A stretch of DNA of 64,000 bases from Bacteroidales bacterium (GCA_020438105.1 JAGQVE010000005.1:67473-131472), one strand, 5' to 3'. Shown: positions 51,400-62,393, numbered from the stretch's first letter. Made by a program: numbers and translations. Notes: generated from the letters alone by a model not told the origin.

Positions 51400-52299
51400 T
51401 TAGAATGTAACTACAGCTGTTTCTTTTATTTCAAAAGTTATCTCTCTTCCAAAAATCAGTGATCTGTTATCCTTCCCATGACCTGCCGGAAAACCGAACA
51501 GCACCGGATAGTTGAATTCACTTACTACATCAGCAATAATTTCATAAGCGGATTTTCCAAAATTTTCTGCTTTATCAGGCATGTCGTTAAACTCACCAAC
51601 GATCAACCCGGCAAGATTTTTAAGCTTACCGGCCCTTTTTAGTTGGATCATCATACGGTCGATACGATAATGATATTCACCAACCTCTTCAATAAACAGA
51701 ATTTTCCCGGATGTTTGCACATCAGAAGCTGTTCCGAGCAGGCTGATTAAAATAGCAAGATTCCCGCCTGTTAAAATTCCTTTTGCAATTCCTCTTTTTG
51801 ATAAACTGTGTGGTTCAACGTGGTAGGTAGTTTTTTCACCAAATAATACTTTCCGCAATGATTCTATGGTTTCTGATGATGTATTTTCGCTTACGAAGTC
51901 ATTACACATCGTGCCATGGATGGTTTCGATGCCGAAGTTATTAAGGATATGGTTGTGCAGAACGGTGATGTCGCTGAATCCGATGAGCCATTTTGGATTT
52001 TTTCTGAAATATTCAAAGTTCAAAAAATCAATGATTCGATTGGTACCATAACCTCCCCTGGCACACATAATCGCTTTGATTGTTGGATCATCCAAAGCCT
52101 CCTGAAGGTCGTTCTTCCTATCTTCATCACTTGCTGAAAACCCAAAAAAATCATCAAATAGATGGTGAGCAAGCTGAACCTGTAATCCCCATTCCCTGAG
52201 AACTGATGCTGCCTTTAAAACAACAGATTGATCTATTTTTCCCGCTGGTCCAACGATAGCTATCGAATCACCCTTGCTCAAAAAAGGAGGTCTGTTCAT
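51400..52299 (-). CDS. LD-carboxypeptidase (S66 family)
   Basis: 299 residues. N-terminus PFLSKGDSIAIVGPAGKID; catalytic serine S109 in IGFSDITVL; glutamate in LFIEEVGEYHYRIDRM; histidine in GFPAGHGKDN. The family removes the terminal D-alanine from murein tetrapeptides (LdcA) in peptidoglycan recycling; no signal peptide is seen, consistent with a cytoplasmic enzyme. MccF-like self-immunity proteins share the fold but lie next to microcin genes, which are absent here. Confidence 0.93.
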   Translation of the reverse strand: MNRPPFLSKGDSIAIVGPAGKIDQSVVLKAASVLREWGLQVQLAHHLFDDFFGFSASDEDRKNDLQEALDDPTIKAIMCARGGYGTNRIIDFLNFEYFRKNPKWLIGFSDITVLHNHILNNFGIETIHGTMCNDFVSENTSSETIESLRKVLFGEKTTYHVEPHSLSKRGIAKGILTGGNLAILISLLGTASDVQTSGKILFIEEVGEYHYRIDRMMIQLKRAGKLKNLAGLIVGEFNDMPDKAENFGKSAYEIIADVVSEFNYPVLFGFPAGHGKDNRSLIFGREITFEIKETAVVTF

Positions 52300-52333
52300 T
52301 ATTTTTGACTGTTTTCTTTGTATTACAATTGAT

Positions 52334-52341
52334 TATCTTTG
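52334..52341 (+). promoter_or_regulatory. -7 promoter element of metG
   Basis: TATCTTTG followed by C, an exact consensus, 42 nt before the ATG at 52383. A TTTG at 52317-52320 is only 13 nt upstream, so the -33 element is weak or absent. Confidence 0.55.
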
Positions 52342-52382
52342 CCGAAAATACGGGTTTTTTTAGACAATAATTACCGAATTTT

Positions 52383-54437
52383 ATGGCAGAAAAGAAAAAA
52401 TTTGCGCGATATACTGTAACATCGGCTTTGCCTTATGCTAATGGACCTATCCATATTGGTCATTTGGCAGGTGTTTATGTACCGGCTGATATTTATGTAA
52501 GATATATGCGCTCCAGGGGAGAGGATGTGTTATTTATCGGTGGTTCCGACGAACATGGTGTTCCGATTACGATTAAAGCAAGACAGCAGGGAGTTACACC
52601 ACAGCAGATAGTAGATAAATATCATGGTATTATTAAGAAAGCCTTTGAGGATTTTGGAATTTCCTTTGATATTTATTCCAGAACATCCAATCAAATACAC
52701 CACGAAACAGCTTCTGATTTTTTTAAAACGCTTTATGATAAGGACGAATTTGTTGAGAAAACTTCAGAGCAGTATTATGATGAATCTTCGCAGCATTTTT
52801 TAGCTGACCGATATATTACCGGAACCTGTCCTCATTGTAATTTTGAAAAAGCTTATGGTGATCAATGTGAAAACTGTGGTACTTCACTGAGCGCCGATGA
52901 TCTGATCAATCCCGTTTCGGTTTTAAGTGGCAACAAACCTGTAAAAAAGGCAACAAAACACTGGTATTTACCGCTTGACAAATATGAATCCTGGCTCAGG
53001 GAATGGATTGTGGAGGGTCATAAGGATGACTGGAAGGTAAATGTTTACGGCCAGTGTAAATCATGGATCGACCAGGGATTACAACCGAGGGCTGTTACCC
53101 GCGATCTCGACTGGGGTGTAAAAGTTCCGGTTGAAGGAGCTGATGGAAAAGTACTGTATGTGTGGTTTGATGCTCCGATTGGTTATATTTCAGCCACACG
53201 TGAATGGGCTGAAAAAACGGGAAAAGAATGGGAACCTTACTGGAAATCTGACGATTCAAGGTTGATACACTTTATTGGTAAAGACAATATTGTTTTCCAT
53301 TGCATCATTTTCCCATCGATGTTAAAGCAGGAAGGAAGTTATATATTGCCTGACAATGTTCCCGCATTTGAATTTCTAAATCTAGAAAACGATAAAATCT
53401 CTACATCGCGTAATTGGGCGGTTTGGTTGCACGAATACCTTGAAGAGTTTCCGGGCAAACAGGATGTGCTTCGCTATGTTTTAACTGCAAATGCACCTGA
53501 AACCAAAGACAACGACTTTACCTGGAAGGATTTTCAGGCAAGAAATAACAATGAGTTACTTGCAATATTTGGCAATTTTGTAAACCGTACACTGGTATTA
53601 ACTAAAAAATATTTTGATGGTAAAGTACCGGCCCCAGTTGAATTCAGTGAGCCCGATAAGGTTGTTTTAGCGGAGCTAAGTGAATTGCCTTCCAGGATTG
53701 GAAGAAGTCTGGAGAATTTTAGGTTCAGAGAAGCTTTAAATGAAATGATGAACATGGCTCGCCTTGGTAATAAATACCTTACTGATGCAGAGCCCTGGAA
53801 GATTTTTAAAACAGATCCTGAACGTGTTCAAACAATATTGAATGTTTCGCTGCAAATATGTGCAAACCTTTCAATTGTTGCAGCGCCTTTTTTGCCATTT
53901 TCAGCAAATAAATTATCAAATTTACTCAACCTGCCAGCAATGGATTGGTCAATGGCCGGAAGCCCAAAATTGCTTCCTGACGGTCACCAATTGAATGAGC
54001 CGGCATTTTTATTTGATAAAATTGAAGATGCCGAAATTGATGCACAAGTTCAAAAACTGCTGGAAACAAAAAAAGCAAATCAGCAAGAAACTAAAATTTC
54101 CCCTGTAAAAGAGAACATCGAGTATGATGATTTTGCCAAATTGGATATCCGTGTAGGAACTATAATTGAGGCGGAGAAAGTCCCCAAAACAAAAAAACTT
54201 CTAAAGCTTCTTATTGATACAGGAATTGATAAAAGGACCGTGGTTTCAGGTATTGCAGAGCATTATGAACCTGAAAAAATCATCGGTAAAAAAGTTAGTA
54301 TTCTTGTAAATTTGGCGCCTAAAAAATTAAAAGGGATCGAGTCAAACGGAATGATCCTTTCTGCTGAAAACAGTGAAGGTGCATTATGTTTTGTTTCACC
54401 GGAACTTGATTTTACTAATGGAAGCGAAATAAAATAA
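52383..54437 (+). CDS. metG: Methionine--tRNA ligase
   Basis: 684 residues. HIGH motif at residues 24-27 in [14 protein letters not shown] variant KISTSR in [12 protein letters not shown]; zinc knuckle [17 protein letters not shown] at about 155-172. A C-terminal tRNA-binding domain (about residues 585-684: [14 protein letters not shown] ... [12 protein letters not shown]) makes the long dimeric form. It charges tRNA-Met in the cytoplasm. The gene is divergent from the LD-carboxypeptidase and is followed by the Nudix gene after 57 nt. Confidence 0.97.
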   Translation: MAEKKKFARYTVTSALPYANGPIHIGHLAGVYVPADIYVRYMRSRGEDVLFIGGSDEHGVPITIKARQQGVTPQQIVDKYHGIIKKAFEDFGISFDIYSRTSNQIHHETASDFFKTLYDKDEFVEKTSEQYYDESSQHFLADRYITGTCPHCNFEKAYGDQCENCGTSLSADDLINPVSVLSGNKPVKKATKHWYLPLDKYESWLREWIVEGHKDDWKVNVYGQCKSWIDQGLQPRAVTRDLDWGVKVPVEGADGKVLYVWFDAPIGYISATREWAEKTGKEWEPYWKSDDSRLIHFIGKDNIVFHCIIFPSMLKQEGSYILPDNVPAFEFLNLENDKISTSRNWAVWLHEYLEEFPGKQDVLRYVLTANAPETKDNDFTWKDFQARNNNELLAIFGNFVNRTLVLTKKYFDGKVPAPVEFSEPDKVVLAELSELPSRIGRSLENFRFREALNEMMNMARLGNKYLTDAEPWKIFKTDPERVQTILNVSLQICANLSIVAAPFLPFSANKLSNLLNLPAMDWSMAGSPKLLPDGHQLNEPAFLFDKIEDAEIDAQVQKLLETKKANQQETKISPVKENIEYDDFAKLDIRVGTIIEAEKVPKTKKLLKLLIDTGIDKRTVVSGIAEHYEPEKIIGKKVSILVNLAPKKLKGIESNGMILSAENSEGALCFVSPELDFTNGSEIK

Positions 54438-54494
54438 CAAAACAGCTATTCCAATTGTTATTAAATCCTATTTATAAACAAATTTCAGGAATAC

Positions 54495-54929
54495 ATGCCA
54501 TTTACTTATGACTACCCACGTCCGGCACTAACTGTTGATGCTGTTGTATTTAGAAAAGCAGATGAATTTGAAGTTTTATTAATTCAGCGCAAGCATTATC
54601 CTTTTGAAGGGATGTGGGCGCTTCCCGGTGGTTTTGTTGAAATGGAAGAAACTGTAGAAGAAGCAGTGGTTAGAGAATTGGAAGAAGAAACCTGTCTTGA
54701 ACTTCGGATGGATCAACTTAAACAATTGCATACCTTCAGCGCCCTTGGCCGCGATCCTAGGGGGCGAACAGTATCGGTTACTTTTTTTGGTAAAATTGAT
54801 TATCAAAAATCTAAAGTGAGGGGTGGCGACGATGCCAGCGATGCTAAATGGTTCAAAATGAGTAGTATTCCTGAACTCGCATTTGACCATATTGAAGCTA
54901 TTAATATGGCATTAGATCGAATAAGATAG
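54495..54929 (+). CDS. Nudix hydrolase
   Basis: 144 residues. The Nudix box is GGFVEMEETVEEAVVRELEEETCL: GxxxxxExxxxxxxREUxEE is intact, but the usual Gly of the final EExGU is Cys. Upstream the strand LTVDAVVFRKADEFEVLLIQRKHYPFEGMWALPGGF is typical. The family hydrolyses nucleoside diphosphates linked to another group, for example ADP-ribose; the substrate is not evident. A variant final glycine occurs in several subgroups. Confidence 0.9.
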   Translation: MPFTYDYPRPALTVDAVVFRKADEFEVLLIQRKHYPFEGMWALPGGFVEMEETVEEAVVRELEEETCLELRMDQLKQLHTFSALGRDPRGRTVSVTFFGKIDYQKSKVRGGDDASDAKWFKMSSIPELAFDHIEAINMALDRIR

Positions 54930-54970
54930 CCTGAATACATTAATTTCATTAGTTTTCAGGCAAAATATAA

Positions 54971-55001
54971 TTTGTATTTTCATAAAAATATTCTACATTT
55001 G
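54971..55001 (+). promoter_or_regulatory. Promoter of the giant T9SS gene
   Basis: TTTG (54971-54974), 19-nt spacer, TACATTTG (54994-55001): both elements match the consensus exactly at the preferred spacing. The expected start near 55008 gives a leader of about 50 nt. Confidence 0.75.
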
Positions 55002-55056
55002 TTTTCAGAAAAAAAAATGGATCATTAAATCATTTCCTTACTAAATTTTAATCATT

Positions 55057-58000
55057 ATGAAAATTTTTACAAAAATTGGATTAGCACTCTTGGTAGGATT
55101 AATTTCTACCGGTATGCTTTTTGCCCAAAACTCTGCTAGAGAGCTTGGGCCAAAAACAAAGTCTGCGGGTGTTCCAATTGCAAGTGAAGATATGTTTGAC
55201 TTGCAGTTTGATTGGCCCGTTGGCATAGGTGGAGGTGAAGCCGGTATTGAATCCGACGGATCTTACATTTATACCTCCATGTGGAATGGTGCAGGCGAAT
55301 TCCAAAAGTACGATCTCAGCGGTAACTGGGTAGAAACATTTACCGTTGCCGGCTCAACCGGATGTCGAGATATCGCATTTGACGGAACGTATTTTTATGG
55401 TGGTGCTGCGGCAACTACTGTATTCCAGATGGATTTTGCCTCTGCATCAATGGTGAGTACTTTTACTGCTCCTGTTGCTGTTAGAGCAATTGCTTACGAT
55501 GAAGATGAGGATGCATTTTACGCCAATAACTGGTCAGATGATATTACCAAGTTTGATATGGCAGGCGCAAACCTCGGATCATTTCCTGTAGGCCCAACCG
55601 GAATTAGTTATTATGGTTTTGCATATCAGGGTGCCGGTTATTGTGGCGACGGCCCATATCTTTGGGGTTATGCACAAACTGGTGCAACATTGAATGAATT
55701 AGTTCAGATTTCTTTACCTGGTGGTGCTGAAACAGGAACTTACTTTGATGTTGGATCTGTAGCAGCTGTTGGAACCGGTATCGCTGGTGGTTTAGCAATT
55801 GCCGACGGAATCGTTTCTGGTTACTGGACAATTTTGGGAACTGCTCAAAATGTGGATATCTGGGGTCTTGAACTCTGCTCTTCCGGTCCATTACCAACCA
55901 ACGATCTCGGTGTTCAGGTTATTAGTCAACCTGCTTCAGGGTTGAATTTAACAGGCGCTGAGCCCGTAACCATTACCGTTAAAAACTATGGAACCGCTAC
56001 TCAAACAAGTTTTGATGTTGAGTTCACATTTGACGGAGGAACACCAGTTGTTGAATCAGTTTCAACAACCCTTAATTCAGGAGACACTTATGATCATACT
56101 TTTGCTACCACAGTTGATCTTTCAGCTTATGGTACATATAGTATTGATGCATGTGTAACATTAACAGGTGATGAAAACTCAGCTAATGACTGTAAATCAA
56201 AAACTGTTGAAAACATTGAGCCAAGCTTGTGTTTAGACGGTTTGTATGCAACTGGCTGTGATTTCGGTGATGGTCTTATTTACTGGGATTTAGCTGATGT
56301 TAACGGCGTATCAATAGCATGTGATGGAGTTCCTTATGCATGGTATCATGATTTTACCGATATGATTCACACCTTTGAACCAGGAATGACTTACACCTTA
56401 ACTATGCAGGCTGGCTACAGCAGCACTTATGTTGATGTTTGGGTTGACTGGAATGATGACCTCTTTATGGATGACGCTGAGCACCTGGTTGATGATTTCG
56501 TTTGTACAGATGCTAACGTTGACTACACAGTCGATATTACTATTCCTGCAGATGCTCCTGCTGGAAATCATACCTTGAGATACAGAACCAATTGGTTATC
56601 AGGTATCGCTGGCTCATGTGATGGTGTTACTTACGGAAACATGTGTGATTTTACCGCTGCTGTTAGTGGTGGCCTCGAATATTGCGAAGCTTCCGGTGGT
56701 GGTGATGAGTTTATTGATGGTGTTGAGTTCGGTGATATCAGCAACTTAACTTCCGGTGAAAATGGTTACGAAGATTGGACCTCACTTTCAACGGATGTTG
56801 AACAAGGTGGTACTTACCAATTAACTGTTTATAATGGAAACGCTTATACTTCTGATGACTGGGGAGTATGGATTGACTTCAATATGGACGGAACTTTCGC
56901 TGATGATGAAATGCTTGTTTGCGACATCAGTAATGGTGGTGATATGATTATGTATGATATTGCTATTCCGGGTGATGCTCCGCTAGGCTCAACTCGTATG
57001 AGGGTTCGTCTGAAATGGTCAGGCAGTGACTGTCCTTTCGATCCATGTGGAACTACTTCATACGGTGAGGTTGAAGACTATACCGTTAATGTAGTTGAAG
57101 GTATGCCAAGTACAGCTATTTTCTTTGATGATTTTGAAGCTTATAATGCTGGCGAACAACTGGCATGTCAAAATCCAGCTGACTGGACTACATGGAGCAA
57201 TGCTCCTTGCGACGCTACCGAAGATGCATGGGTATCTGATGCATATGCTTATAGTGGTTCAAATTCAGTAAATATTGTTCAAAACAATGACCTCGTTCAT
57301 AATTTCGATACCTATTTTACTACTGGTGCATATAATGTTTCATTAATGATTTATGTACCATCAGGTAATGATGGTTATTTTAATGTAATGACCGATTTTG
57401 ATGGTGCTTACGAATGGGGCTTTGAAGCATATTTCAATGTTGGTGGTGATGGTTCAATCAACGCTGGTGCAACCGGTGCTGCTACCTTTACTTTCGACTT
57501 TGATACCTGGATGATGGCTACTGTAATGGTAGATCTAGATAATGACATGGCTCAGTTCTGGTTAGACGGATCGATGATCCATGAATGGCAATGGACACTT
57601 GGTGCTAATGGCGCAGGTGCACAGCTTCAACTGGCTGCTGTTGATATTTTTGGTGCAAATGCAACCACTGATTTCTATTTTGATGATTTCACTATCGAAG
57701 AAGCAGGTATGGTGACTTTGGATCCTCCAACAAACCTTCAGGCAACTGTTGATATGACAGATGTATATTTGACATGGGATGCTCCTGGTGGAAAAGGAAG
57801 TTTCACAGCTAATGGTGCAACTATTGGCGCACCCGCTATGGAAATCAGCTCTGCTGCTAATAATACACCATATCCTCCATCAGATGCTCAATTCGACTTG
57901 TTATTTGATGTTCCTGTTGGAGTTGGTAGTGGTGAAGCCGGAATCGAAACTGACGGAAACTACATTTATACTTCAAAATGGAATGGTGCAGGTGAGTTCT

Positions 58001-61000
58001 ATCGTTACGATGCCAGTGGTAACTACATCGATGTATTCACTATTGCAGCTGCTACAGGCTGTAGGGACATTGCTTATGATGGCACTTATTTCTATGGTGG
58101 TGCTGCTTCAACTACCATTTTTGAAATGGATTTTGATGCTCAAACTTTGGTAAGTACATTTACCGGACCAGCTGCATGTCGTGCCGTTGCTTACAATGAA
58201 AACGATGATGCTTTCTATTGCAACAACTGGTCAGATGATATCACTAAATTTGACAAAACAGGTGCTAACTTGGGTAGCTTCCCATGTGGTGTTTCCGCTC
58301 CAAGTTATTATGGCCTTGCTTATGATAACTACAGTGGTGGCGAATACCTCTGGGGATATTCACAAACCGGTGCAACATCTAATGAGTTAATCCAAATGGA
58401 ATTGCCTTCAGGAGCTGAAACAGGACTGACATTTGATGTTGGATCAGTTGCAGCTGTTGGAACTGGTATTGCCGGTGGTCTATGTATAGATGGTGCAATC
58501 GTTCCGGGATATTGGGCAATTATTGGTACTTCACAAAATGTTAACCTCTGGGGTCTTGAACTCGCAGGTGGCGGTTCATCAGATATCAGCTACAACGTAT
58601 ACCGTGATGGTGCTATGATTGCCAGTACAGGAAGTACTAACTATGCTGATATGGGTCTTGCCAATGGCACTTATGATTATTTCGTTACTGCAGTTTATGA
58701 AACTGGCGAATCAGATCCTTCAAATACAGCTTCAGCTACTGTAAACTATACTCCTCCTGCAGGTGATTGCGAAGACTTTGATGATCTTACTGTTGGTGGT
58801 TACGTAGCAGGACAACTTGGTGGTCTTTGGACTACCTGGAGTGGTGCTCCTGGTACAGCTGAAGATGCTATCGTTTCTGATATGTATTCTGTAAGTCCTG
58901 ATAATTCAATTCTTGTTGAGGGAACCACTGACCTTGTTCAGTTATTCAACGATGAGAATTTAACTGCTGGTGCATGGGAATTCACATTCAATATCTATGT
59001 TCCAACAGGTAAAACAGGTTATTTCAACCTGCAGAAAGATGTTGTTCCGGGCACTGAGTGGGGCTTCCAGGCTATGTTTGAAGACGACATGACCATCGTT
59101 GTTGATGGTGGTGCTGCCGGTGCAGCTATCATTCCTTATGCTTATGATACCTGGTATGCAATCAAATTGATGGTTGACCTTGATAATGACTGGTGTCAAT
59201 TCTACATTGATGAAAACCTCGAACTTGAATATCAATGGACATTAGGTACATTTGGTACTGCAGGTGCATTAACACTGGGTGGTGCTAACTTCTTTGCAAA
59301 TCCAGGAGCCGGTGGAACTCCTCCGGGTGCTCACTTTGATGACCATTGTTTCACTGGATCCTCAGCTGCTCCATGTGATAACTTTGATGATTTAACAGTT
59401 GGTGGTTTCGTTGCTGAGCAATTAGGTGGACTTTGGACAACATGGACTGGATCTCCTGGTTCAGCTGAAGATGCTCCTGTATCTGACGTTCAATCAAACA
59501 GCCCAAGTAATTCATTCCAGGTAAATGCTGCTACCATCGACCTTGTAAGGCAATTTGGAGCAAGTGCAATTTCTACCGGTCAATGGATGTACACTCATTA
59601 TATGTATGTACCTTCAGGTAATTCAGGATACTTTAATGTTCAAACTGATCCTACTGCTGGTGTGGGTTGGAATATCGAAATTTATTTCGACGATGGTGGA
59701 ACCGGTTCTTTCGCAGGACAATCTACCGAAACCTTCACCTATAGCCAGGATACATGGTTCATGGTTACCATTAACTATGATCTCGAATCAGGTTTTGCTT
59801 ATATCATGTTCGATGATGAAATGATCCTGTTATTCGAAAATACCCTGACTATTGGAGGTATCGATTATTATGGTGCTAACTCAGGAGGTGATCCGGGTGC
59901 TTACTATGATGATGTATGTTTCGGACCTGGTGAAATTATTGAGCCTGATGTATGTTACAACTTTGATGACCTCACTGTTGGTGGCTTTGTAGCTGAACAA
60001 TTGGGTGACCCATGGACAACATGGTCAGGATCTCCTGGTTCTGCTGAAGATGCTCCTGTATCAGATGCTCAATCAAATAGCCCAGGTAATTCATTCCAGG
60101 TGAATGCCAGTACAATTGACCTCGTTCTTCAATTTGGTGATGCACCAATTGATCAAGGTCAATGGCTATACACACATTACATGTATGTTCCTTCAGGATT
60201 CTCAGGATATTTCAATGTTCAGGATGAACCTACTGCAGGTGTTGGCTGGAACCTCGAAATTTTCTTTGATGACGGTGGCACCGGTTCATTTGCTGGTCAG
60301 TCAACTGAAACCTTCACTTATGATCAGGATACCTGGTTCATGGTAGAAATTAACTACGACTTCGAAACAGGTTATGCTGTTGTTAAATTCGACGGTGAAG
60401 AGATCATGTGGTTTGCCAATGCTCAAACAATTGGTGGTATTGACTACTACGGTTCAACCGGCGGAGGTGCTCCTGGTGCATATTATGATGATGTATGTTT
60501 CGATGAAGGTTATTCATTTATGCCTGCATTGCCACCAGCACCAATCAACCTTGTTGGACCTGAAATTGTTTCGATCAACAACGATATCGTGTTAACCTGG
60601 GATCCTCCAGCAACTTCTGCAAGTCTGCAATGGGACAATGGTATCAACAACGATGCAATTGGTTTAACTTCAGGTGGTACATTCTCCGTAGCTTCTCATT
60701 GGGAACCAGCTGACCTGGCTCAATACAATGGAATGATGCTCGAAGAGATCACTTTCTTTGCCGGTGATTATCCTGGACCTTCCTTTACAATGAAAGTTTG
60801 GACTGGATCTAATGCAACTGAGGTTTCAAGCGAACCTGTTGCAAGTTTCGTACAGAATGACTGGAACACAGTAGCACTGTCTACTCCGGTTATGATCGAT
60901 GCTTCACAAGATCTGTGGTTTGGTTATGAAACTACCCACGCAGCTGGTGAATATCCTGCAGGTTGTGATGCCGGTCCGGCAATCCAAACATACGGAGATA

Positions 61001-61650
61001 TGATCCTCAATGGCGGAGCATGGTCATCACTCTATGTATTAACAGGTGGTGCCATTGATGCTAACTGGAATATCGTTGGTAGTGCTTCATTTGCTGATGG
61101 TTCCAAATCAACTACCAACTCAGTTGTAATGAGCAAACCTATTGCTCCGGTTAAGAGCAATGGTAGCTTAAGTGCACTTGGATTTGGTTCAGGTAAAAAA
61201 TATATTCCTTCATCAGCTAAAGGAGTTGATGGATATAATGTTTACCGTGATGGATCAAAAATCAATAGTGCAATGGTTCTGGAAACTACCTACACTGATG
61301 TTGTTGGAGTTTCTGGAATCTATGTATATAATGTAACCGCAATTTGGGATGGTGGAACCGAATCTGGATACTCTGATCCATGGACTGTTGAAGTAATCAC
61401 AGGTGTGGATGAGCAAGTACAAAGTGCTACTCAGGTATTCCCGAACCCAGCCAAAGAACTGGTTAACATTGCATCTGAATTCACAATCAATTCCGTGATT
61501 GTTTACAACTTCTCCGGACAGGTAGTTGCAAACGAAAAAGTAAACGGAAATGAATACCAGGTTAACGTGAATCAATATCAACCCGGAATCTATGTATTCC
61601 AGATCAGCACTGCCAAAGGCATTGCTAATTACAGGATTGTTGTTGAATAA
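55057..61650 (+). CDS. Giant modular T9SS cargo (2197 residues)
   Basis: Signal peptide (about 1-23, ending GMLFAQ). Modules in order: propeller-like domain at about 48-275; CARDB-like Ig domain at about 280-390; two GEVED-type domains at about 395-690 (the second ends with YGEVEDYTVNV); jelly-roll module a at about 689-880; a second copy of the propeller-like domain at about 945-1170; fibronectin-like stretch; jelly-roll modules b (about 1238), c (about 1440) and d (about 1633-1825), marked by FDDLTVGG and WTTW; a last region with a jelly-roll and fibronectin III-like module; and a type A sorting domain at the C-terminus (VFPNPAKELVNI ... YQPGIYVFQIS). It is exported by T9SS and is probably a surface adhesin or glycan-binding protein. 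It has its own promoter and terminator. Exact domain limits are estimates. Confidence 0.9.
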   Translation: MKIFTKIGLALLVGLISTGMLFAQNSARELGPKTKSAGVPIASEDMFDLQFDWPVGIGGGEAGIESDGSYIYTSMWNGAGEFQKYDLSGNWVETFTVAGSTGCRDIAFDGTYFYGGAAATTVFQMDFASASMVSTFTAPVAVRAIAYDEDEDAFYANNWSDDITKFDMAGANLGSFPVGPTGISYYGFAYQGAGYCGDGPYLWGYAQTGATLNELVQISLPGGAETGTYFDVGSVAAVGTGIAGGLAIADGIVSGYWTILGTAQNVDIWGLELCSSGPLPTNDLGVQVISQPASGLNLTGAEPVTITVKNYGTATQTSFDVEFTFDGGTPVVESVSTTLNSGDTYDHTFATTVDLSAYGTYSIDACVTLTGDENSANDCKSKTVENIEPSLCLDGLYATGCDFGDGLIYWDLADVNGVSIACDGVPYAWYHDFTDMIHTFEPGMTYTLTMQAGYSSTYVDVWVDWNDDLFMDDAEHLVDDFVCTDANVDYTVDITIPADAPAGNHTLRYRTNWLSGIAGSCDGVTYGNMCDFTAAVSGGLEYCEASGGGDEFIDGVEFGDISNLTSGENGYEDWTSLSTDVEQGGTYQLTVYNGNAYTSDDWGVWIDFNMDGTFADDEMLVCDISNGGDMIMYDIAIPGDAPLGSTRMRVRLKWSGSDCPFDPCGTTSYGEVEDYTVNVVEGMPSTAIFFDDFEAYNAGEQLACQNPADWTTWSNAPCDATEDAWVSDAYAYSGSNSVNIVQNNDLVHNFDTYFTTGAYNVSLMIYVPSGNDGYFNVMTDFDGAYEWGFEAYFNVGGDGSINAGATGAATFTFDFDTWMMATVMVDLDNDMAQFWLDGSMIHEWQWTLGANGAGAQLQLAAVDIFGANATTDFYFDDFTIEEAGMVTLDPPTNLQATVDMTDVYLTWDAPGGKGSFTANGATIGAPAMEISSAANNTPYPPSDAQFDLLFDVPVGVGSGEAGIETDGNYIYTSKWNGAGEFYRYDASGNYIDVFTIAAATGCRDIAYDGTYFYGGAASTTIFEMDFDAQTLVSTFTGPAACRAVAYNENDDAFYCNNWSDDITKFDKTGANLGSFPCGVSAPSYYGLAYDNYSGGEYLWGYSQTGATSNELIQMELPSGAETGLTFDVGSVAAVGTGIAGGLCIDGAIVPGYWAIIGTSQNVNLWGLELAGGGSSDISYNVYRDGAMIASTGSTNYADMGLANGTYDYFVTAVYETGESDPSNTASATVNYTPPAGDCEDFDDLTVGGYVAGQLGGLWTTWSGAPGTAEDAIVSDMYSVSPDNSILVEGTTDLVQLFNDENLTAGAWEFTFNIYVPTGKTGYFNLQKDVVPGTEWGFQAMFEDDMTIVVDGGAAGAAIIPYAYDTWYAIKLMVDLDNDWCQFYIDENLELEYQWTLGTFGTAGALTLGGANFFANPGAGGTPPGAHFDDHCFTGSSAAPCDNFDDLTVGGFVAEQLGGLWTTWTGSPGSAEDAPVSDVQSNSPSNSFQVNAATIDLVRQFGASAISTGQWMYTHYMYVPSGNSGYFNVQTDPTAGVGWNIEIYFDDGGTGSFAGQSTETFTYSQDTWFMVTINYDLESGFAYIMFDDEMILLFENTLTIGGIDYYGANSGGDPGAYYDDVCFGPGEIIEPDVCYNFDDLTVGGFVAEQLGDPWTTWSGSPGSAEDAPVSDAQSNSPGNSFQVNASTIDLVLQFGDAPIDQGQWLYTHYMYVPSGFSGYFNVQDEPTAGVGWNLEIFFDDGGTGSFAGQSTETFTYDQDTWFMVEINYDFETGYAVVKFDGEEIMWFANAQTIGGIDYYGSTGGGAPGAYYDDVCFDEGYSFMPALPPAPINLVGPEIVSINNDIVLTWDPPATSASLQWDNGINNDAIGLTSGGTFSVASHWEPADLAQYNGMMLEEITFFAGDYPGPSFTMKVWTGSNATEVSSEPVASFVQNDWNTVALSTPVMIDASQDLWFGYETTHAAGEYPAGCDAGPAIQTYGDMILNGGAWSSLYVLTGGAIDANWNIVGSASFADGSKSTTNSVVMSKPIAPVKSNGSLSALGFGSGKKYIPSSAKGVDGYNVYRDGSKINSAMVLETTYTDVVGVSGIYVYNVTAIWDGGTESGYSDPWTVEVITGVDEQVQSATQVFPNPAKELVNIASEFTINSVIVYNFSGQVVANEKVNGNEYQVNVNQYQPGIYVFQISTAKGIANYRIVVE
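59374..60510 (+). repeat. Tandem jelly-roll modules c and d inside the giant gene
   Basis: The module starting at 59374 (residue 1440) is repeated from 59953 (residue 1633) with near-identical protein sequence (FDDLTVGGFVAEQLG, SPGSAEDAPVSD, YDDVCF). Most base differences are at third codon positions (for example tca/tct, gac/gat, aac/aat), showing selection on the protein rather than a very recent copy. Two weaker copies start at about 57121 and 58768. Confidence 0.85.
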
Positions 61651-61673
61651 ACGATAACTTATAAAATGCGAAA

Positions 61674-61699
61674 GGGCGGCCATTGGCCGCCCTTTTTTT
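61674..61699 (+). terminator. Rho-independent terminator of the giant gene
   Basis: Stem GGGCGGCC (61674-61681) with GGCCGCCC (61685-61692), 3-nt loop, then seven T (61693-61699). It begins 24 nt after the stop. The convergent elbB stop lies at 61720; the other strand has only three T, so it acts mainly rightward. Confidence 0.9.
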
Positions 61700-61719
61700 A
61701 TGCGTAAATTCAAAAAATT

Positions 61720-62367
61720 TTACATCTTTTCCAGCATCGCTTTTACCACATTATTAGCACCTTCATCAATCTGGAGGATATTAGCATCAAGCATATAACA
61801 AGGAGTGGTAAACAGGTTGTTAACTGTATCGTAAACTACTTCACCATGAGTCGTATTTTGATGAGTAGCTCCCATTTGCTCAACGGCATTTGCAGGCCCC
61901 TCCTCGCTTCCGATTGTAATTTTTGCTTTTTCAATTACCTTTGCAAGTATCACCGGCGCAATACACAGGGCTCCAATTGGCTTTCCTGCCTTATATGTTG
62001 ACACTATCGCATTTTCTACATCCTGGTTAACCGAACAATCAGCGCCCTTAAAAGCAAAATTTGATAAATTCTTAGCAGCGCCAAATCCCCCGGGCATGAT
62101 CAACGCATGAAAATTCTGAGGGTTGTATTCTTGTAAATTTTTTATTTTCCCCCTGGCAATCCTTGCCGACTCAACCAAAACATTCCGGGTTTCATTCATT
62201 TCTGAACCAGTCAGGTGATTGATTACATGGTGTTGATTGATGTCAGGTGCAAAAATCTCATAAGAAGCACCGTTTTTCATGATGGCAAGCATAGTCAGTG
62301 TAGCTTCGTGGATTTCAGATCCATCATAAACCCCGCTTCCTGAAAGTATGACTGCAAATTTTTTCAT
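61720..62367 (-). CDS. elbB: DJ-1/PfpI-family glyoxalase ElbB
   Basis: 215 residues, the ElbB length. Key features: FAVILSGSGVYDGSEIHEATLTMLAI, IMPGGFGAAKNLSNFAFKG, and the nucleophile elbow IGALCIAPVILAKV with the cysteine in LCIAP. ElbB was linked to isoprenoid synthesis and shown in the literature to have glyoxalase activity. It is divergent from the AMP nucleosidase gene. Confidence 0.93.
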   Translation of the reverse strand: MKKFAVILSGSGVYDGSEIHEATLTMLAIMKNGASYEIFAPDINQHHVINHLTGSEMNETRNVLVESARIARGKIKNLQEYNPQNFHALIMPGGFGAAKNLSNFAFKGADCSVNQDVENAIVSTYKAGKPIGALCIAPVILAKVIEKAKITIGSEEGPANAVEQMGATHQNTTHGEVVYDTVNNLFTTPCYMLDANILQIDEGANNVVKAMLEKM

Positions 62368-62393
62368 CTCGATAAAATTTTAAATTTTAATTG

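Noticed and set aside
61255..61713. Leftward 152-codon frame opposite the end of the giant gene.
   Set aside because: It is antisense to the T9SS sorting domain and crosses the terminator; no family features.
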